DNA of 60,000 nt from Mesostigma viride (taxonomy: Eukaryota; Streptophyta; Mesostigmatophyceae; Mesostigmatales; Mesostigmataceae). The stretch lies in the NCBI GenBank assembly GCA_009746045.1, contig RPFO01000188.1, forward strand, positions 2,472,874 to 2,532,873. Direction: 5' to 3'. The first letter of the stretch is position 1. Every line of letters starts with the position of its first letter. The position numbers and the translations under genes are program-made. The notes below the pieces were generated by a model. It was not told the DNA's origin and made no database searches. It saw only the letters and a program-made list of their open reading frames with translations. Positions 32,692 to 45,302 of this stretch are shown here, one piece after another.

Positions 32692-34104
32692 CGATGGATG
32701 GATGGATGGATGGATGGATGGATGGATGGATAGATGGATGGACGGACGGACGGACGGACGGACGGACGGACGGACGGACGGACGGACGGACGGACGGACG
32801 GACGGACGGACGGACGGACGGACGGACGGACGGACGGACGGACGGACGGACGGACGGACGGACGGACGGACGGACGGACGGACGGACGGACGGACGGACG
32901 GACGGACGGACGGACGGACGGATGGATGGATGGATGGATGGATGGATGGATGGATGGATGGATGGATGGATGGATGGATGGATGGATGGATGGATGGATG
33001 GATGGATGGATGGATGGATGGATGGATGGATGGATGGATGGATGGATGGATGGATGGATGGATGGATGGATGGATGGATGGATGGATGGATGGATGGATG
33101 GATGGATGGATGGATGGATGGATGGATGGATGGATGGATGGATGGATGGATGGATGGATGGATGGATGGATGGATGGATGGATGGATGGATGGATGGATG
33201 GATGGATGGATGGATGGATGGATGGATGGATGGATGGATGGATGGATGGATGGATGGATGGATGGATGGATGGATGGATGGATGGATGGATGGATGGATG
33301 GATGGATGGATGGATGGATGGATGGATGGATGGATGGATGGATATGGATGGATGGATGGATGGATGGATGGATGGATGGATGGATGGATGGATGGATGGA
33401 TGGATGGATGGATGGATGGATGGATGGATGGATGGATGGATGGATGGATGGATGGATGGATGGATGGATGGATGGATGGATGGATGGATGGATGGATGGA
33501 TGGATGGATGGATGGATGGATGGATGGATGGATGGATGGATGGATGGATGGATGGATGGATGGATGGATGGATGGATGGATGGATGGATGGATGGATGGA
33601 TGGATGGATGGATGGATGGATGGATGGATGGATGGATGGATGGATGGATGGATATGGATGGATGGATGGATGGATGGATGGATGGATGGATGGATGGATG
33701 GATGGATGGATGGATGGATGGATGGATGGATGGATGGATGGATGGATGGATGGATGGATGGATGGATGGATGGATGGATGGATGGATGGATGGATGGATG
33801 GATGGATGGATGGATGGATGGATGGATGGATGGATGGATGGATGGATGGATGGATGGATGGATGGATGGATGGATGGATGGATGGATGGATGGATGGATG
33901 GATGGATGGATGGATGGATGGATGGATGGATGGATGGATGGATGGATGGATGGATGGATGGATGGATGGATGGATGGATGGATGGATGGATGGATGGATG
34001 GATGGATGGATGGATGGATGGATGGATGGATGGATGGATGGATGGATGGATGGATGGATGGATGGATGGATGGATGGATGGATGGATGGATGGATGGATG
34101 GGTG
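32692..34104 (+). repeat. compound (GATG)n-(GGAC)n-(GATG)n microsatellite, 1.4 kb
   Basis: A short (GATG)n, then (GGAC)n from about 32738 to 32920, then (GATG)n to 34104. Two identical GGATATGGATGG interruptions lie at ~33341 and ~33651, about 310 bases apart. The [16 protein letters not shown] and RTDGRTDG frames of 460-545 codons are artefacts. Confidence 0.98.
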
Positions 34105-34116
34105 CACTACAATACG

Positions 34117-34144
34117 CCCTAGGCACACCTGGAATTGTACTACA
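34117..34144 (+). repeat. left terminal inverted repeat of the CCCTA element
   Basis: Starts CCCTAGGCACACCTGG and pairs with 54465-54492. Confidence 0.75.
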
Positions 34145-34227
34145 TTTTTCAAATTGTACTTCAGTTTTGAAAGTTGCATTTTCATGCATTTAAAGTTTCA
34201 ACTAAAGTCTTTGAGGAAAAAAAAGTT

Positions 34228-34785
34228 CGTCGGCGGCCGTGGCACCGTTGCACCGTTGCACCGTTGCACCGTTGCACCTCAAATTGCATATATGCACACA
34301 CCTTTGCACATGCAATTGTTATCCATGGGATTTATGTAGGTGGATGGGTCATGCAAGGGTTACCTAGATGCTCATGACACCGTGCCACCGTGGCGCCATT
34401 GCACCGTTGCACCGTTGCACCTCAAATTGCATATAAACACACACCTTTGCACATACAATGGTTATCCATTGGGATTTATCAAGGGTAATGGGTCATGCAA
34501 GGGTTACCTAGACATGCTCATGACACCGTTGCATCGTGGCATCGTGCCACGGTGCCACCGTGGCACCGTGGCACCGTTGCACCGTTGCACCGTTGCACCT
34601 CAAATTGCATATAAACACACACCTTTGCACATGCAATTGTTATCCATGGGTTTTATGTAGGTGGATGGGTCATGCAAGGGTTACCTAGATGCTCATGACA
34701 CCGTGCCACCGTGGCACCGTTGCACCGTTGCACCGTTGCACCTCAAATTGCATATAAACACACATCTTTGCACGTGCATTGGTTA
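34228..34785 (+). repeat. left subterminal repeats with GTTGCACC arrays
   Basis: Four units of roughly 140-165 bases, each starting with 2-5 tandem GTTGCACC octamers (reverse complement GGTGCAAC) followed by TCAAATTGCATATAAACACA, CCTTTGCACATGCAATTG and GGGTCATGCAAGGGTTACCT. Together with the right array in opposite orientation this mirrors the subterminal transposase-binding regions known for CACTA elements. Confidence 0.8.
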
Positions 34786-35029
34786 TCATGGGGTATATTG
34801 CATACATCAACCAAAATAATCACATGTCATTGAATCACATACTGAACGTAAATCCATTTCCGTGTAAAACATGGCCACTAGCAAACACATGTATCTTATG
34901 CCCACCATTATGCAACATGACCATGCATGGACAGTTGGCATGTTGGGCTTCATTCTTGCAACAAGACTAGCATGCTTGACAGGACAAAGAGACGCCTTTA
35001 CTCCTATCGAAGCTTTCACACATTCCCCA

Positions 35030-35168
35030 TCATTCCCATGCTTCCTCCTCATCATCATCGCTACTCTCGCTACTCTCACAAACAAAAGAAAGTTGGGGCT
35101 CTTCCGCCCCCGTCTCAGCGTCGGCCGCGGCACCATCCTGAAAAAACTTTTCGCGGCCAAAGGCATTA
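35030..35168 (-). pseudogene. terminal exon fragment of the DUF7869-type gene (beyond the LTR element)
   Basis: Read on the minus strand from the target duplication GCGGC, the frame continues exactly in phase with the exon interrupted at 43660 and runs 46 more codons to TGA at 35032-35030. It begins ANAFGREKFFQDG and ends in an acidic tail (SESSDDDEEEAWE). This is direct proof that the retrotransposon split one coding exon. Confidence 0.75.
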
Positions 35169-35173
35169 GCCGC
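35169..35173 (+). repeat. 5-bp target-site duplication, left copy (GCCGC)
   Basis: GCCGC directly before the left LTR; the same five bases follow the right LTR at 43660-43664. Confidence 0.85.
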
Positions 35174-35633
35174 AGTTGGAATGCGTCTAGAGACGAAGGA
35201 CAACTGACGAAAGCTGGAAATGAGAATGACGGTTGTATTAGCAATAATACACGGAATGTAGTGAAAGCTTGAGGGCTCAGAATGGAACGTCTGGGCAAAC
35301 TCGGGTGCTGCGGCACTCCCCAGTGCTACGCCTATATGCCTATGGCGGTGCTACCTGCAGCACCTGCCAGTGGACAACTGTACACTGCAATGCCATGCGA
35401 CCACGTCACTAGCAACCAGCTAAGACTCGGCCCGTCAGGCCCGGCTACACCGGACCTGGCGGGTCGAGCTAGCACCTAGGAACAGTCTGGCACTAACCGC
35501 ACATCGGTCCACATGACACCTCAGTACCGTACACCCTGCCGTACTGTACTGAGGTGTCCCGCTCAGCCGCGGTAGGCAATACGCGGCGCGCAGGCCGGAA
35601 ATCCGTGTGTCAGCCTAAGCATCTCATCTAACT
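35174..35633 (-). repeat. 3' LTR of the copia-like element
   Basis: 460 bases; begins AGTTGGAATGCGTCTAGAGA on the plus strand and ends GCATCTCATCTAACT. Confidence 0.92.
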
Positions 35634-36706
35634 CCCATTATGTTTTCCTTTCAGGTTGAAGGCTAGCGACTTCAAGCCTGACCCTGCCCAGCTAGGAGAC
35701 TGACTCCAAGCTGACTGAGGTGCTGAGCAACTGACACCCATACTGCAACATCTGGACTGAAAAAGATGGGCCCCAGAACTCGTGCAATACTTGTGATGGC
35801 ATCACGTTTAGCTCAACATGCCCGGGGAGTTCCTCCTCCTCGCGAGCTCACAAGGGAGATAGCTATGCCTGTCTGCCTATCCAGGGAGTGCATCACCAGC
35901 CAAGAGAGCCATTGTAAAAAAATGCCAAGGTAACCGTTTAAGAGGTTCCATGTTGTTCCATCATCATCGCCCACTCAGAAAAAAACCCAGCCAGGCTGGG
36001 TCAACTGAGCTCAGGTTACCTGCAACCTGAGGAGTGACAGTGGACAGGTTTATTGCACCCTGCACTGTCCATGTTGTACCTGCACAACATGTGAGGACCA
36101 GCCACCCCTGCCCTGCACAGAGGGGGCTGAAGTCCTAGTGACAGGTGACAGGACTATGACATCCTGGACCTGGCCACGTTGCACCTGCACAACGTGTGGG
36201 ACCAGCCACCCCTGCCCTGCACATGGTGACTGAAGTCCTGGTGACAGGTGACAGGAATATTTCATCCTGCACCTGTGCTGAGCACGTTGTACTAGACAAC
36301 ATGACAGCACCCATGCCTTTACTGCCACTGAACAGTGAGGCCAGGTGGCCCAGGATATCCACAGTGAACTGGGGTCCTGGGTAACCACCTGTCAAGGGAG
36401 CTTTGACCCTCCACTTGAATGGGGGCACCTGAGCCACTGAGCTCAAGGCCATCCACCAAGGCATACGCCCTATGGAGAAAGGTGTGAGATACATCCCATG
36501 CCCACCTATGAAGGTGTGCATAACGAAATTCCATGGTGTTGAAAAAATCAAAACAGATTTTATTGGGCATAGGGCACGCAGATGTATGAAAACAGACTCC
36601 AACCAACCCCCCTTGCTGGAAGCCACAACCTACCCCTTGGACCTGCCCAAGGGGTACTGGGTGACCTAGGCGGCCCTGGTGAACAGGACCCTGCTAGGCG
36701 TCCCCC
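35634..36706 (-). other. 3' untranslated part of the retrotransposon
   Basis: Contains a ~115-base duplicated block (about 36080-36290) marked by GACCAGCCACCCCTGCCCTG and GTGACAGGTGACAGGA. No intact frame; the weak frames here follow the RNase H end. Confidence 0.6.
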
Positions 36707-37964
36707 CTATGGGGCAGGGTTGCCTGCTTGCCATAGGGGTTCATCAAGTGGTACAACAGCTGATATTGTCAGCTGCCTGCTGAGGCACTTTAGTGAGTGC
36801 ATCAGCAGCGTTGTGTTTGTCCTCCACGTGACGGGTGGACTCCCAGTAGGTGGACTCCTGTTTAGGACCACCCAGTCAAGATCAGTGTGCACAGCATAGG
36901 GGTTAGCAAGGAAACTGAGGACTGACTGACTGTCAGTGAGCAAGTGTGCCACCACCCCAGCATTGCTGCCTGCTTGCATCTGCAACCAAACCAGCACATG
37001 ATTCAAGTACCTGGCATGAAGCACTGCTGACACCACTGCCCTGCACTCAGCAGCATTGCTGCTGACAGCCTTGCGTCTATGCAACCGGCTGTACCATGAA
37101 ATGAGAGACAAGGGTGCATCATCATTCTGCACAAAATACAAGCCTGACTCCCTTGCCTGCAACTTGGTAATCTGCCTGGACTCCATGGAACTATCCATCA
37201 TAGCTTGGATGTGAATGGTTTTGTGGAGATCCAAGGAGTGCAAGATAAGGGGAGGGCCTTCCTGGAGAGTTTTGGTGATGGCTTTGTGACCTACTTGCAT
37301 CAAGACATCATCATCAACTCTGCTAACCACAGCCAGGTGAGGTGCACACGTTGAGCACAACCACCCCAGCTTGCCTCTAATGGTAGGACAGGCTCCAGGT
37401 TTGATTTTTGTTTGCAAAACCTCCAAGCAGCTGTGCATGTAATCATTGGGAGAGTAAGTGCACACACCCACTGGTTTTGATGCTGCTGGAGTTGTAACAT
37501 TGTGCCACAAAATTTTATGGCAGTGGTGCCCAGCTCTACTTGCTTGCCAATCTCAAAATGCTGTGACACTTGTTGAATAAAATCATCACAGCACGCCTTG
37601 GCCCAGCAATCAGCTGATCATCCCCATGCCACACAAAGGTGAGTATGCCATGAGGGTGTGGGACCACAAAGAAGCAAGGGTCTATGTCATCATATCTAGC
37701 CCCTAGCTTTTCAAACACAGCCTGAGCTGACATCCTGAAAATGCGAGGAGCTGATTGCAGCCCTTCAACACCTATGTTAGCTTTCAGGTACTGCTGAGGG
37801 ATGTGTTTTGCCCAAACTCTGGGAGTGGAGACTACATACACCTGACCATGCCACACTTGTTGTGCTATCTCAGGTGAGCCTTTCAGGAAAGCCCTTTTAA
37901 TGTCTGTAGCCTTACATACATAGTCATCCCCATCATTGAGATGACCCACAAAGACAGACAGCAA
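36707..37964 (-). pseudogene. retrotransposon pol: reverse transcriptase and RNase H
   Basis: Minus-strand frames 37964-37536 and 37510-36707. Reverse transcriptase motifs of the copia type: ATDIKRAFLKG (usual DVKTAFLNG), VEGLQSAPRIF (usual LYGLKQAPRAW) and FVWHGDDQLIAG in place of YVDD. The RNase H part shows SSNAAECRAV and LLTDSQSVLSFL with the expected acidic residues. A frame break separates the two pieces, and further breaks near 37965-38045 separate them from the integrase frame. The enzyme would copy element RNA into DNA and degrade the RNA strand; this copy is broken. Confidence 0.75.
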
Positions 37965-38040
37965 GATTTTTAGGATGTTTGCTGAATGCCTGGCGTGTAC
38001 AACTCTGCCTCTGTCAGATCAGTGGTGCCCTTGAACTCTG

Positions 38041-40426
38041 TCACACAAGGTCTAGCATGAAAATGACTGACCCATCTGCTGCTGGCTTATGTTTACACAC
38101 AAACTTCAGGCGCAAGTGCTTGCACCCTGCAGGCTTTTTGTCAATAGGTGTGACAGGTGGAGTATGAGAAGGACTAAGAGGATCTGGCACTACCCATTCT
38201 TCCCTGGCCTTGTTAAAGGCCTCCACCCATTTTAGGAATCCTATGTGTGTGCGACAGTCTTGCTCTATCTGTTCATAAGAAAGAGGAGACATTTTAGCCA
38301 CATCATGCTTGCCCAATCCAAATGAGTTGGGATGAAGTTTTTGGTTGTGAACCAAGTCTGCCACACAGGGTTCTTGCCCTGGGGCATACTTGGGTGTAGC
38401 AAATTTTACAGAAGCAATGTTGGTGTTAAGAAGTTTTTCAAGAGAAATTTTGAAATGATTCAGATCAACACCACCCATGTCCTGGATGGATAGTCTATCA
38501 CTGGATAATGACACCAGGGTAACAGAGAAAAGGATCCCCCAACAAAGCATTCCCTTTATAACCTTCCAATACCTGAAAAGGAGTGGGGATACCAGTATAG
38601 TCAACATGACCTGACCTAATACCTTGAGGGATGACTGCCCTGAGAAATCAGCCACATGGTGCCAGGGTGAAGGTTCCAAAGGCAAATGGGGCACAGCCAG
38701 GGCACTGATAATGCTGACCTGGGCTTGTGTGTCCACTGCAACCATAAATGGGCTATTGTCATTCTGCCCAACCTTCCCCACCTTAGCTGATCCTGCAGCA
38801 GTTTGAGCTTTGGCTCTATGAGCTGCTTGTAAAATGCGAACAGCGTCTGCTAGGCTGCGTTTGGAAGGTGCAGCTAGTGGCTGAGCTATGTTCACACTTG
38901 AAGAGGTGATAGGTTGCTGATCACCTGTTTTGCCAATGTGACCCTCTGCTGCAGGGGGCCAAGCCTGCAGTGACTGCCTGCAATCATCAAGGGTGACCTG
39001 GGTGTCACAGTGGGTGTGGCTCTCACACTCACCAGTGGGTGTTCCAAACAACCACTCACTGGGCAACGCTGGGATGCCAGGCAACTGTACAGGGCTGTCG
39101 GCCAACAGCTCTTCCTCCTCTGCCACGTCTGACACAGTTGGAAAATACAATTTCATCCTGTGAGGTGAACACCTGTGAATCTTTCCCGTGTCATTGTGTT
39201 TAACTAACACTGTCCTGCCAGTGGTGTTAAACTTTAGGATGGTGGCTGGCCCATGCCAGGTACCCACCTTGCCTAGTCCCGACTCCTTGTAGAATAGGAC
39301 CTGATCCCCTTCTCTGAAGGTGGGACGTGGATGCTTTGCATCCTTGACAGCTAACCTGCTAGCTGTCTGTGCTCGCTGTGCGTTGTATAGGGCTAGTACC
39401 TCAGGTGGATAAATGCCTGCATGCAATCCATCTGGTGTAATGACCACCCCTTGTGGGGTTTTCATGAGTGGCCTCCTGTTGAGGACTTGGCACAACCTGG
39501 TGGACCACAGAGCTCTGTCAGCATATGACCCACTGTCAGCCAGCAGATTGCCATCTTCTTTGGCTACAAGGGTTTTAATGGACCTGATGGCCCTTTCAAT
39601 AATGCCTTGCCTCTCATGATCTTCTAGCCCAGCCAGATCAATAGCCTCACACCCTGGTTCATTGGCAAGACACGTGAACTGCTGATCCAGTAACAATGCC
39701 TCCACAGGGTAGTACCTGGCCTGAGCAATCAAGAGAGCCCTGAGCAACTGTGTCTTGTCCATTCCAGGTAATGGTTCAATGGTTGTGTACCTTGACCATG
39801 CATCTTTAAGTGCCAAGTAAGATTGTCCTTTGATATGAAAGACATCTCCTACCACCCTGCCCTTGCACTTAGGTGGGGTAGCTACATGCCACTTAGGGGG
39901 TTTGGGTGCATTGAACTGACAATGCTGGCAGTGGGATCTGACCACCTGGCATGCACGTCTGAGTGCTGCCCCCCCTATTGCTGCTGCCACCACCTCTGCA
40001 CTCACTTCATGCCCATAAAGGAAATGCAACTGCAAAGCAAGCTCCTGAAAACTGATATGAGCATCCTCTGATGGGGACACTCTGCACACCTTGGGAACCA
40101 TAGATGTGAAGGTTGGTTTAGAGACATAATCTTCTGAAACCAGCTGTAGCACCTTTCCAGAACTGCTCACTGCTCTGACAGTGGGGCATGCAGATGAAAG
40201 AGGTGAAGCAGGCACACTCAAGCCAGCATGAGAGGGAGACTCACACTTCTTGCCGTAAGGAGGCCGCTTGCAGTCCTTGGGGTCACCGTGGGGCGGCCCG
40301 TGGCACTTGTGGCACAGGACGTCCAAATGCCCCAGCTCGTCCACGTTCTTGCGGCAGGTGGGCCGCAGGTGGTACTTCATGCCACAGCGGGTGCACCGCT
40401 GAGAAGACTTGTCCTCCTTGTCCTGC
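38041..40426 (-). pseudogene. retrotransposon zinc knuckles, integrase and protease-like region
   Basis: A 779-codon minus frame. It opens with two knuckles: RCTRCGMKYHLRPTC (just before the first Met at 40380, CX2CX4HX4C) and LCHKCHGPPHGDPKDC. The integrase has the zinc-binding His/Cys pattern (LHFLYGHE … CQHCQ), then Asp in VVGDVFHIKG, Asp in LLLDQQFT and Glu in GIIERAIRSIK, and a C-terminal WHGPATILKFNTTGRTV module. Downstream lies a retropepsin-like motif MVAVDTQAQVSIIS, so protease appears after integrase. The start of reverse transcriptase (LKFVCKHKPAADGSV) is at the end, where the frame breaks at 38041. Confidence 0.8.
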
Positions 40427-40486
<60 letters not shown>

Positions 40487-43163
40487 TGTTGTTGTTGTTG
40501 TTGTGTTGTTGTTGCTGGAGCTGCCCCCCTTGGAGGGAGACTGCCCCTTACCCTTGCCCTTGCCCCAGCCCCTGCCCTTGCCCTTGCCCTTGCCCTTGCC
40601 CTTGCCCTTGCCCTTAAACATTTGTCCCAGCAGGGACTTGACTTCTGCCATAGTGACAGGTCTCTTGCTCCTGTCTTCCCTCTCCCTATCCTCCTCCTCC
40701 TCCCTCTCCCCCCTGACCCTCTTTACAGAGGTGCCCATGGCCCCCTGGCTAAGGGGAGCCAAGGCCAGCTTGATATAATCCAATGCCTCCTTCATGTCCT
40801 CCCAGTACTTTGCCATTCCTGTTGCAAGCATAGCGTAGGTGTTTTTGTCAAGTTTGAGTTTCTCAAGGAAGGAACGCAGCAAGAACTTGTGATCTAGCTG
40901 CTGGACATCAGGACGTGCTTTGATGGCTAGCTCATATTTCTTTGTCTCAGCCACATAGTCCACTGATGTGACCCTGTATTCCTCTACCCACCTGAATGCC
41001 CCATAATGTCCACAGATGAGGGGGTGGAGAGGAGGTCAGTTAGCTCCTTCATGAAAGCCTCCCAAACTGCCCTAGCCTGCGTGTCCTGCCACTTGGGATA
41101 CCTACGCTGGAAGACAAGAATGAGATTCTGAATCTGAGAGGAGGACTGATGGTAAAAATCCCCCTGCATGAGAGATCCAAACCAATTCTTGACATTCAGT
41201 TCCTCCCTAGCCAGCTGAGAGAGAGAAGTGCATGATTCCCCTGCTCCCTAGTATACCCCTCAGGCAGCCCCCTGACATTAATCCTATCCACAGGACGGTT
41301 TTCATTGTAAGTGGGCACCTAGAGGGGGATGCAGGGGGAGAGGGAGAAGATGGTGTTGCTGCTGCAGCATTCACAGGAGAGACATGCTGAGAGGGAAGTG
41401 CTACTTGAGTGAGCTGAGCAGGAGGGCAACATGGGCTGTGTAGGAGGGTTAGGCAACATAGGGGTGGGCTGGGTGGGGGTGTGAGTATGTGTGACTTCCC
41501 GCCTCCTGCTGCGGGCCTCCTCCCAATCATGGAAGGTGGGAGAGAGGACACGTCATCGTCAGTAGGGTTAGTAAATCATGATGCAGCCAGGTAGGCAACC
41601 ACCTACCCGCCCCTCAGGATGGCATTGTGCAGGAGCTCCAGGCGTCGCACCAGGCGAACCCTGTCACCCTGCACCCTCCTCCCTGAGAGGAGGGCCTGCA
41701 GGGCAGGCAGCAAGGTCGTCACACACCCTGCGTGTGTCCTCGTGGAGGTTGGGCAAGCCCAGGATGTGCGTGATAATCGCACACACCAGGCTGCCCGCCT
41801 CCGCGACGTGCAGCTGCTGGCTCCTGTCGGCCAGCCCGCGGAAGGAGGCTGTGGCAGCCTGAATGGCCCGCCACACCGGCTCATCCCTCAAGGTGATGAA
41901 GTCCCGGCCTTCCACTGAGATCGCCTTCCAGCACTGCCGGCTGCTGCCCCATCATGGTGGGACCCTGGGCCCCCCGGCCCTGCCAGGGCCTTGTCCTTGG
42001 GCGCTGGAGGTGGCCTGCCCCCCAGAGCCGCTGGAGGTGCCAGTGACACCCTCGATCCATGGGAGTTTCCTCCCCCGCTGGCGCCGTAGGCGCCGGCGGC
42101 GCTGCCGGGGTCCCTGCGACCCCGGGAGCTGGCGTCACCGCCGGGGTCCCTGCAACCCCGGTGGCCTCCTCAGCCACCTGGCCCCCCGCGCGGGCGGGGG
42201 AGCAGGCTGCTGAGGCTGGACCCTCTGCCCTGCCAGAGGGTCCTGGGTGGTTACACCACCCGTTGCTGTAGTAGGGGCGACTGCCGCCCCGCGCTTCACC
42301 GTCGTCGGCGTCGCAGCCGCCTCGCGCCTCTCCGGGCCCCAGCCAACTGGCGTGACTTGGGGCCACGCTGGCAACGGGGTCAGCTCGATCTCCTGCTTGG
42401 CCACCACGCGCAGCGCATCTCGTTGACGCTGCCTGGAGGCCCACTGATCCACTGTGCCCGGATTGTGCCTCGGCCGGTTGGCAAAGCACCAGATCCAGAC
42501 CGCCACCTGGATCAGATTGAACTGCGCTCGCAAGCGATGCTCCAGCATCGCTTGTACCCGATGAACATCGATCGCGTGCGTCTGCTCATCGGCCGTCAGC
42601 TGGAACTGCTGACGAATAATCCAGCCATTCACAGAGATGAACGCTGGAATGTCATCTTCCCCGATGGGGAGAAGATACGGCTGGCGCCCGAACTCCACAG
42701 GCGGCGGAACATGCGCCCCATATCGATCAATGTCCAGAATTGCCATTTGGCGGCCCACTGACAAATTGCCAGAGGTCGCCGGCGTCTGTGAAGAAAGCTC
42801 TATCGAGGTCCGCGACCGCGCGGGCGGCACCTCCCCTTCCTCTTCCGAGGAAGCGCTGCGTTCACGACCCCCATCACCTGCGATGGGGGTGTCACGTGCC
42901 CGGGAGTCCTGCCTCCCGGGGGCCATGGCGGACGAGCCGCCAATGGCCAACGAGCGGCCTCTCGCCAGCCCCCGGGCGCCGGCCCCCACCTGCGGGGTCC
43001 GACGCCGTGTGTGATCGGCGACCACCGTGCTGAAGGTGACGTTGGGCGTCACCCTCGGAGTCACGGTGGCGGAGGGCGAGCCCTCCGGCGAGAGGCGGGG
43101 AGATGTGCGCCTGGCAGGCGCCGTCCCCCTGTTGTTGTCCTTATCAGAGTTGTTCGAAGCCAT
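40283..43163 (-). pseudogene. retrotransposon gag, frameshifted
   Basis: Begins ATG at 43163 (MASNNSDKDNNRGTAPARR) just inside the 5' LTR. The first frame is open to 42135, then similarity to the intact captured gag (6440-9136) continues through at least four frame shifts to the KG-repeat and a (GTT)n run at 40428-40510 coding poly-Asn/Gln. The expanded GTT tract shifts the frame before the zinc knuckles. Particle-forming role by family; no product expected from this copy. Confidence 0.75.
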
Positions 43164-43199
43164 TTTTTTTTTTTAAAAAAACAAACCTGTTTCAGTCCA

Positions 43200-43659
43200 A
43201 GTTGGAATGCGTCTAGAGACGAAGGACAACTGACGAAAGCTGGAAATGAGAATGACGGTTGTATTAGCAATAATACACGGAATGTAGTGAAAGCTTGAGG
43301 GCTCAGAATGGAACGTCTGGGCAAACTCGGGTGCTGCGGCACTCCCCAGTGCTACGCCTATATGCCTATGGCAGTGCTCACTGCAGCACCTGCCAGTGGA
43401 CAACTGGACACTGCAATGCCATGCGACCACGTCACTAGCAACCAGCTAAGACTCGGCCCGTCAGGCCCGGCTACACCGGACCTGGCGGGTCGAGCTAGCA
43501 CCTAGGAACAGTCTGGCACTAACTGCACGTCAGTCCACATGACACCTCAGGACCGTACGACCTGCCGTACAGTACTGAGGTGTCCCGCTCAGCCGCGGTA
43601 GGCAATACGCGGCGCGCAGGCCGGAAATCCGTGTGTCAGCCTAAGCATCTCATCTAACT
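43200..43659 (-). repeat. 5' LTR of the copia-like element
   Basis: 460 bases, same ends as 35174-35633; should carry the element's promoter. Confidence 0.92.
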
Positions 43660-45194
43660 GCCGCATGAGGGCACCCGCAGATGAACTTTAAGACTTCCTC
43701 CAACGTGGTGTACGTCGCTCCCTTGCCGTCGGACCAAACCGTCTCGATCTTCAAAGCCCCGCCATTCTCATGTACTTCTGTGACCCACCCGTGAAAACGG
43801 GTCTTGGCAGCACCCCACAAGGCGCACAGCCTTCTCCCTTTCAGCGCGTGCAGCCCGTGCTCAACAAAGTGTGCCGCACATGCAGCTTTTGACGTCGCTG
43901 CAGCAGCTTGCTGCGTTTGAAAACCAGCAAAGTGCACGTGTGGATGGTCATCTAAGGCCTGGAGGGTTGCACGAGATAGCTTACGTGCTGCTGTCAGCGA
44001 CGGAGTGTGGACAGCCTGCCCTGATGCACCAACTGTCCAGTGTTGAACGATGATTTCCGATGCCGACACCGTCAGGCCCGGCCCACCGCCTGCGAGCGAG
44101 AGCTTGTTAAACTGCCCTTCCCAGGAGGGTGAGTAAAACACGGAAACAGTCAGAGTCCCGCGTGAACGAACAGTAGACGCATCCATGACCTTCACCAAGA
44201 GCTCCTCTGGCCAGGGCATGCCTTCCCCGCACGTCACCGCAGGTCTCTTGATGATGAGAAAGTCTCCGCGGGAGATAATGCCGGGATTTACGGAAAAAAT
44301 ATGATCCGCAGTCGCAATGGTCCGTGCACCACCGGTGGCATCCGCAGGAGAATTGTTGGAGGCAACTCCAGTAGGAGGATTGGAGGCAAGCGTGGCAGGC
44401 GTGGCAGATGCGGCCGGCAGGCGCTCAGCCTCGCGTCGCGCCCGGTGAATGGCAGTTTGCACCTCGTGCCGGCGGTTGCCTGCATGGCTGATAATTGGGT
44501 GCAGCGGCGCTTCCAAAGCACGGGCAGCCCGCATCACCGCCTGATCCCCTGCACTGTGGAGGCAAAAAGGGAGGGGCTTGTGTTTTTGCTGCTCCCTGCA
44601 CTCCGTCAGAGCTTGGATCATGCGGTCAAACACCGACGCTTCTTCTTCCACTTGCTCCGGCTCAGCGGGGAAGCCGCGGATCTCCTCGTTGAGCTCTGCT
44701 TGCTTTGCATCCGTCATGATGTCTGGAAACACTCGGTTGAGTTTAGAGCAATGACGGCGGATTGCGCGATCGCCATCCCAATCCGCAAACGCGGCAACAC
44801 CTGGGCTGCCCTTGGGCGCCTTGGTCGCCTCCATGACTAGCACGCCGCGGAGCTCTTTGCCATCACTCACACGCTTCGAAGAGACAGTAACCATGTCGCA
44901 TGGCTCCTCGTTCGGCCCAAGAGGCCTCCAACAGTTGGCGGGCACATCAGCTAACGCCTCTGCCGTGGCAAGTCGGTAGCGCAAAAAGCAGTCATCACCA
45001 ACGTCCGCCCCTGCACCTTCATCGTGATGGCCGAATAGCTCGATATCAAATATCTTGCTGACCGGCCGATGCTCCACCACAGGTTGGTTGGTTGACGCGT
45101 CCATAACCACGTCAGCAGACTTGACCCAACGCCCAAGATCTGGGTCCATGCAGCCTCGAAGCCACGTTGTGAAGTCCAGCGCTGCATTGACGAG
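43660..45194 (-). pseudogene. DUF7869-type gene, large downstream exon (split)
   Basis: A single open minus-strand exon of about 510 codons. It starts after a TTGCTTGCAG acceptor at 45195, or one AG further at 45181, whose phase matches the donor at 48556. The sequence ALDFTTWLRGCMDPDLGRW, then KIFDIELFG, FLRYRLA and NCWRPLGP resembles the segment that follows the GHTH motif in DUF7869 proteins. The rest is unrecognised; near the C-terminus RFHGWVTEVHENGG and VWSDGKGATYTTLEEVLKF look like a small beta-barrel of unknown kind. It is cut at 43660 by the LTR retrotransposon; the missing tail is at 35168-35030. Confidence 0.6.
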
Positions 45195-45302
45195 CTGCAA
45201 GCAACAAGCATAGAACAAACAGTTGCAATAAGAGGCGAGTAAGCAAGGTGATTATTGGTTAACTATGGCATGCTAAATGACAAAGCCCCCACCTACAAAC
45301 AC

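Larger units (their letters stand above)
35174..43659 (-). mobile_element. copia-like LTR retrotransposon, 8.5 kb, frameshifted
   Basis: Two 460-base LTRs in direct orientation (35174-35633 and 43200-43659) flank gag and pol on the minus strand, with a GCCGC target duplication. The LTRs differ at roughly a dozen sites, so the insertion is fairly recent but not brand new. LTR ends read AGTT…AACT rather than TG…CA. After the 5' LTR comes TGGACTGAAACAGG, a plausible tRNA primer-binding start; before the 3' LTR (minus strand) GAAAGGAAAACATAATGGG is a plausible polypurine tract. Gag and pol both carry frame breaks, so this copy is inactive. It disrupts the last exon of the DUF7869-type gene. Confidence 0.9.

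Noticed and set aside
32644-34339. Reading frames of 460-545 codons (HPSI and MDGW repeats)
   Set aside because: Translations of tetranucleotide arrays, open in several frames on both strands.
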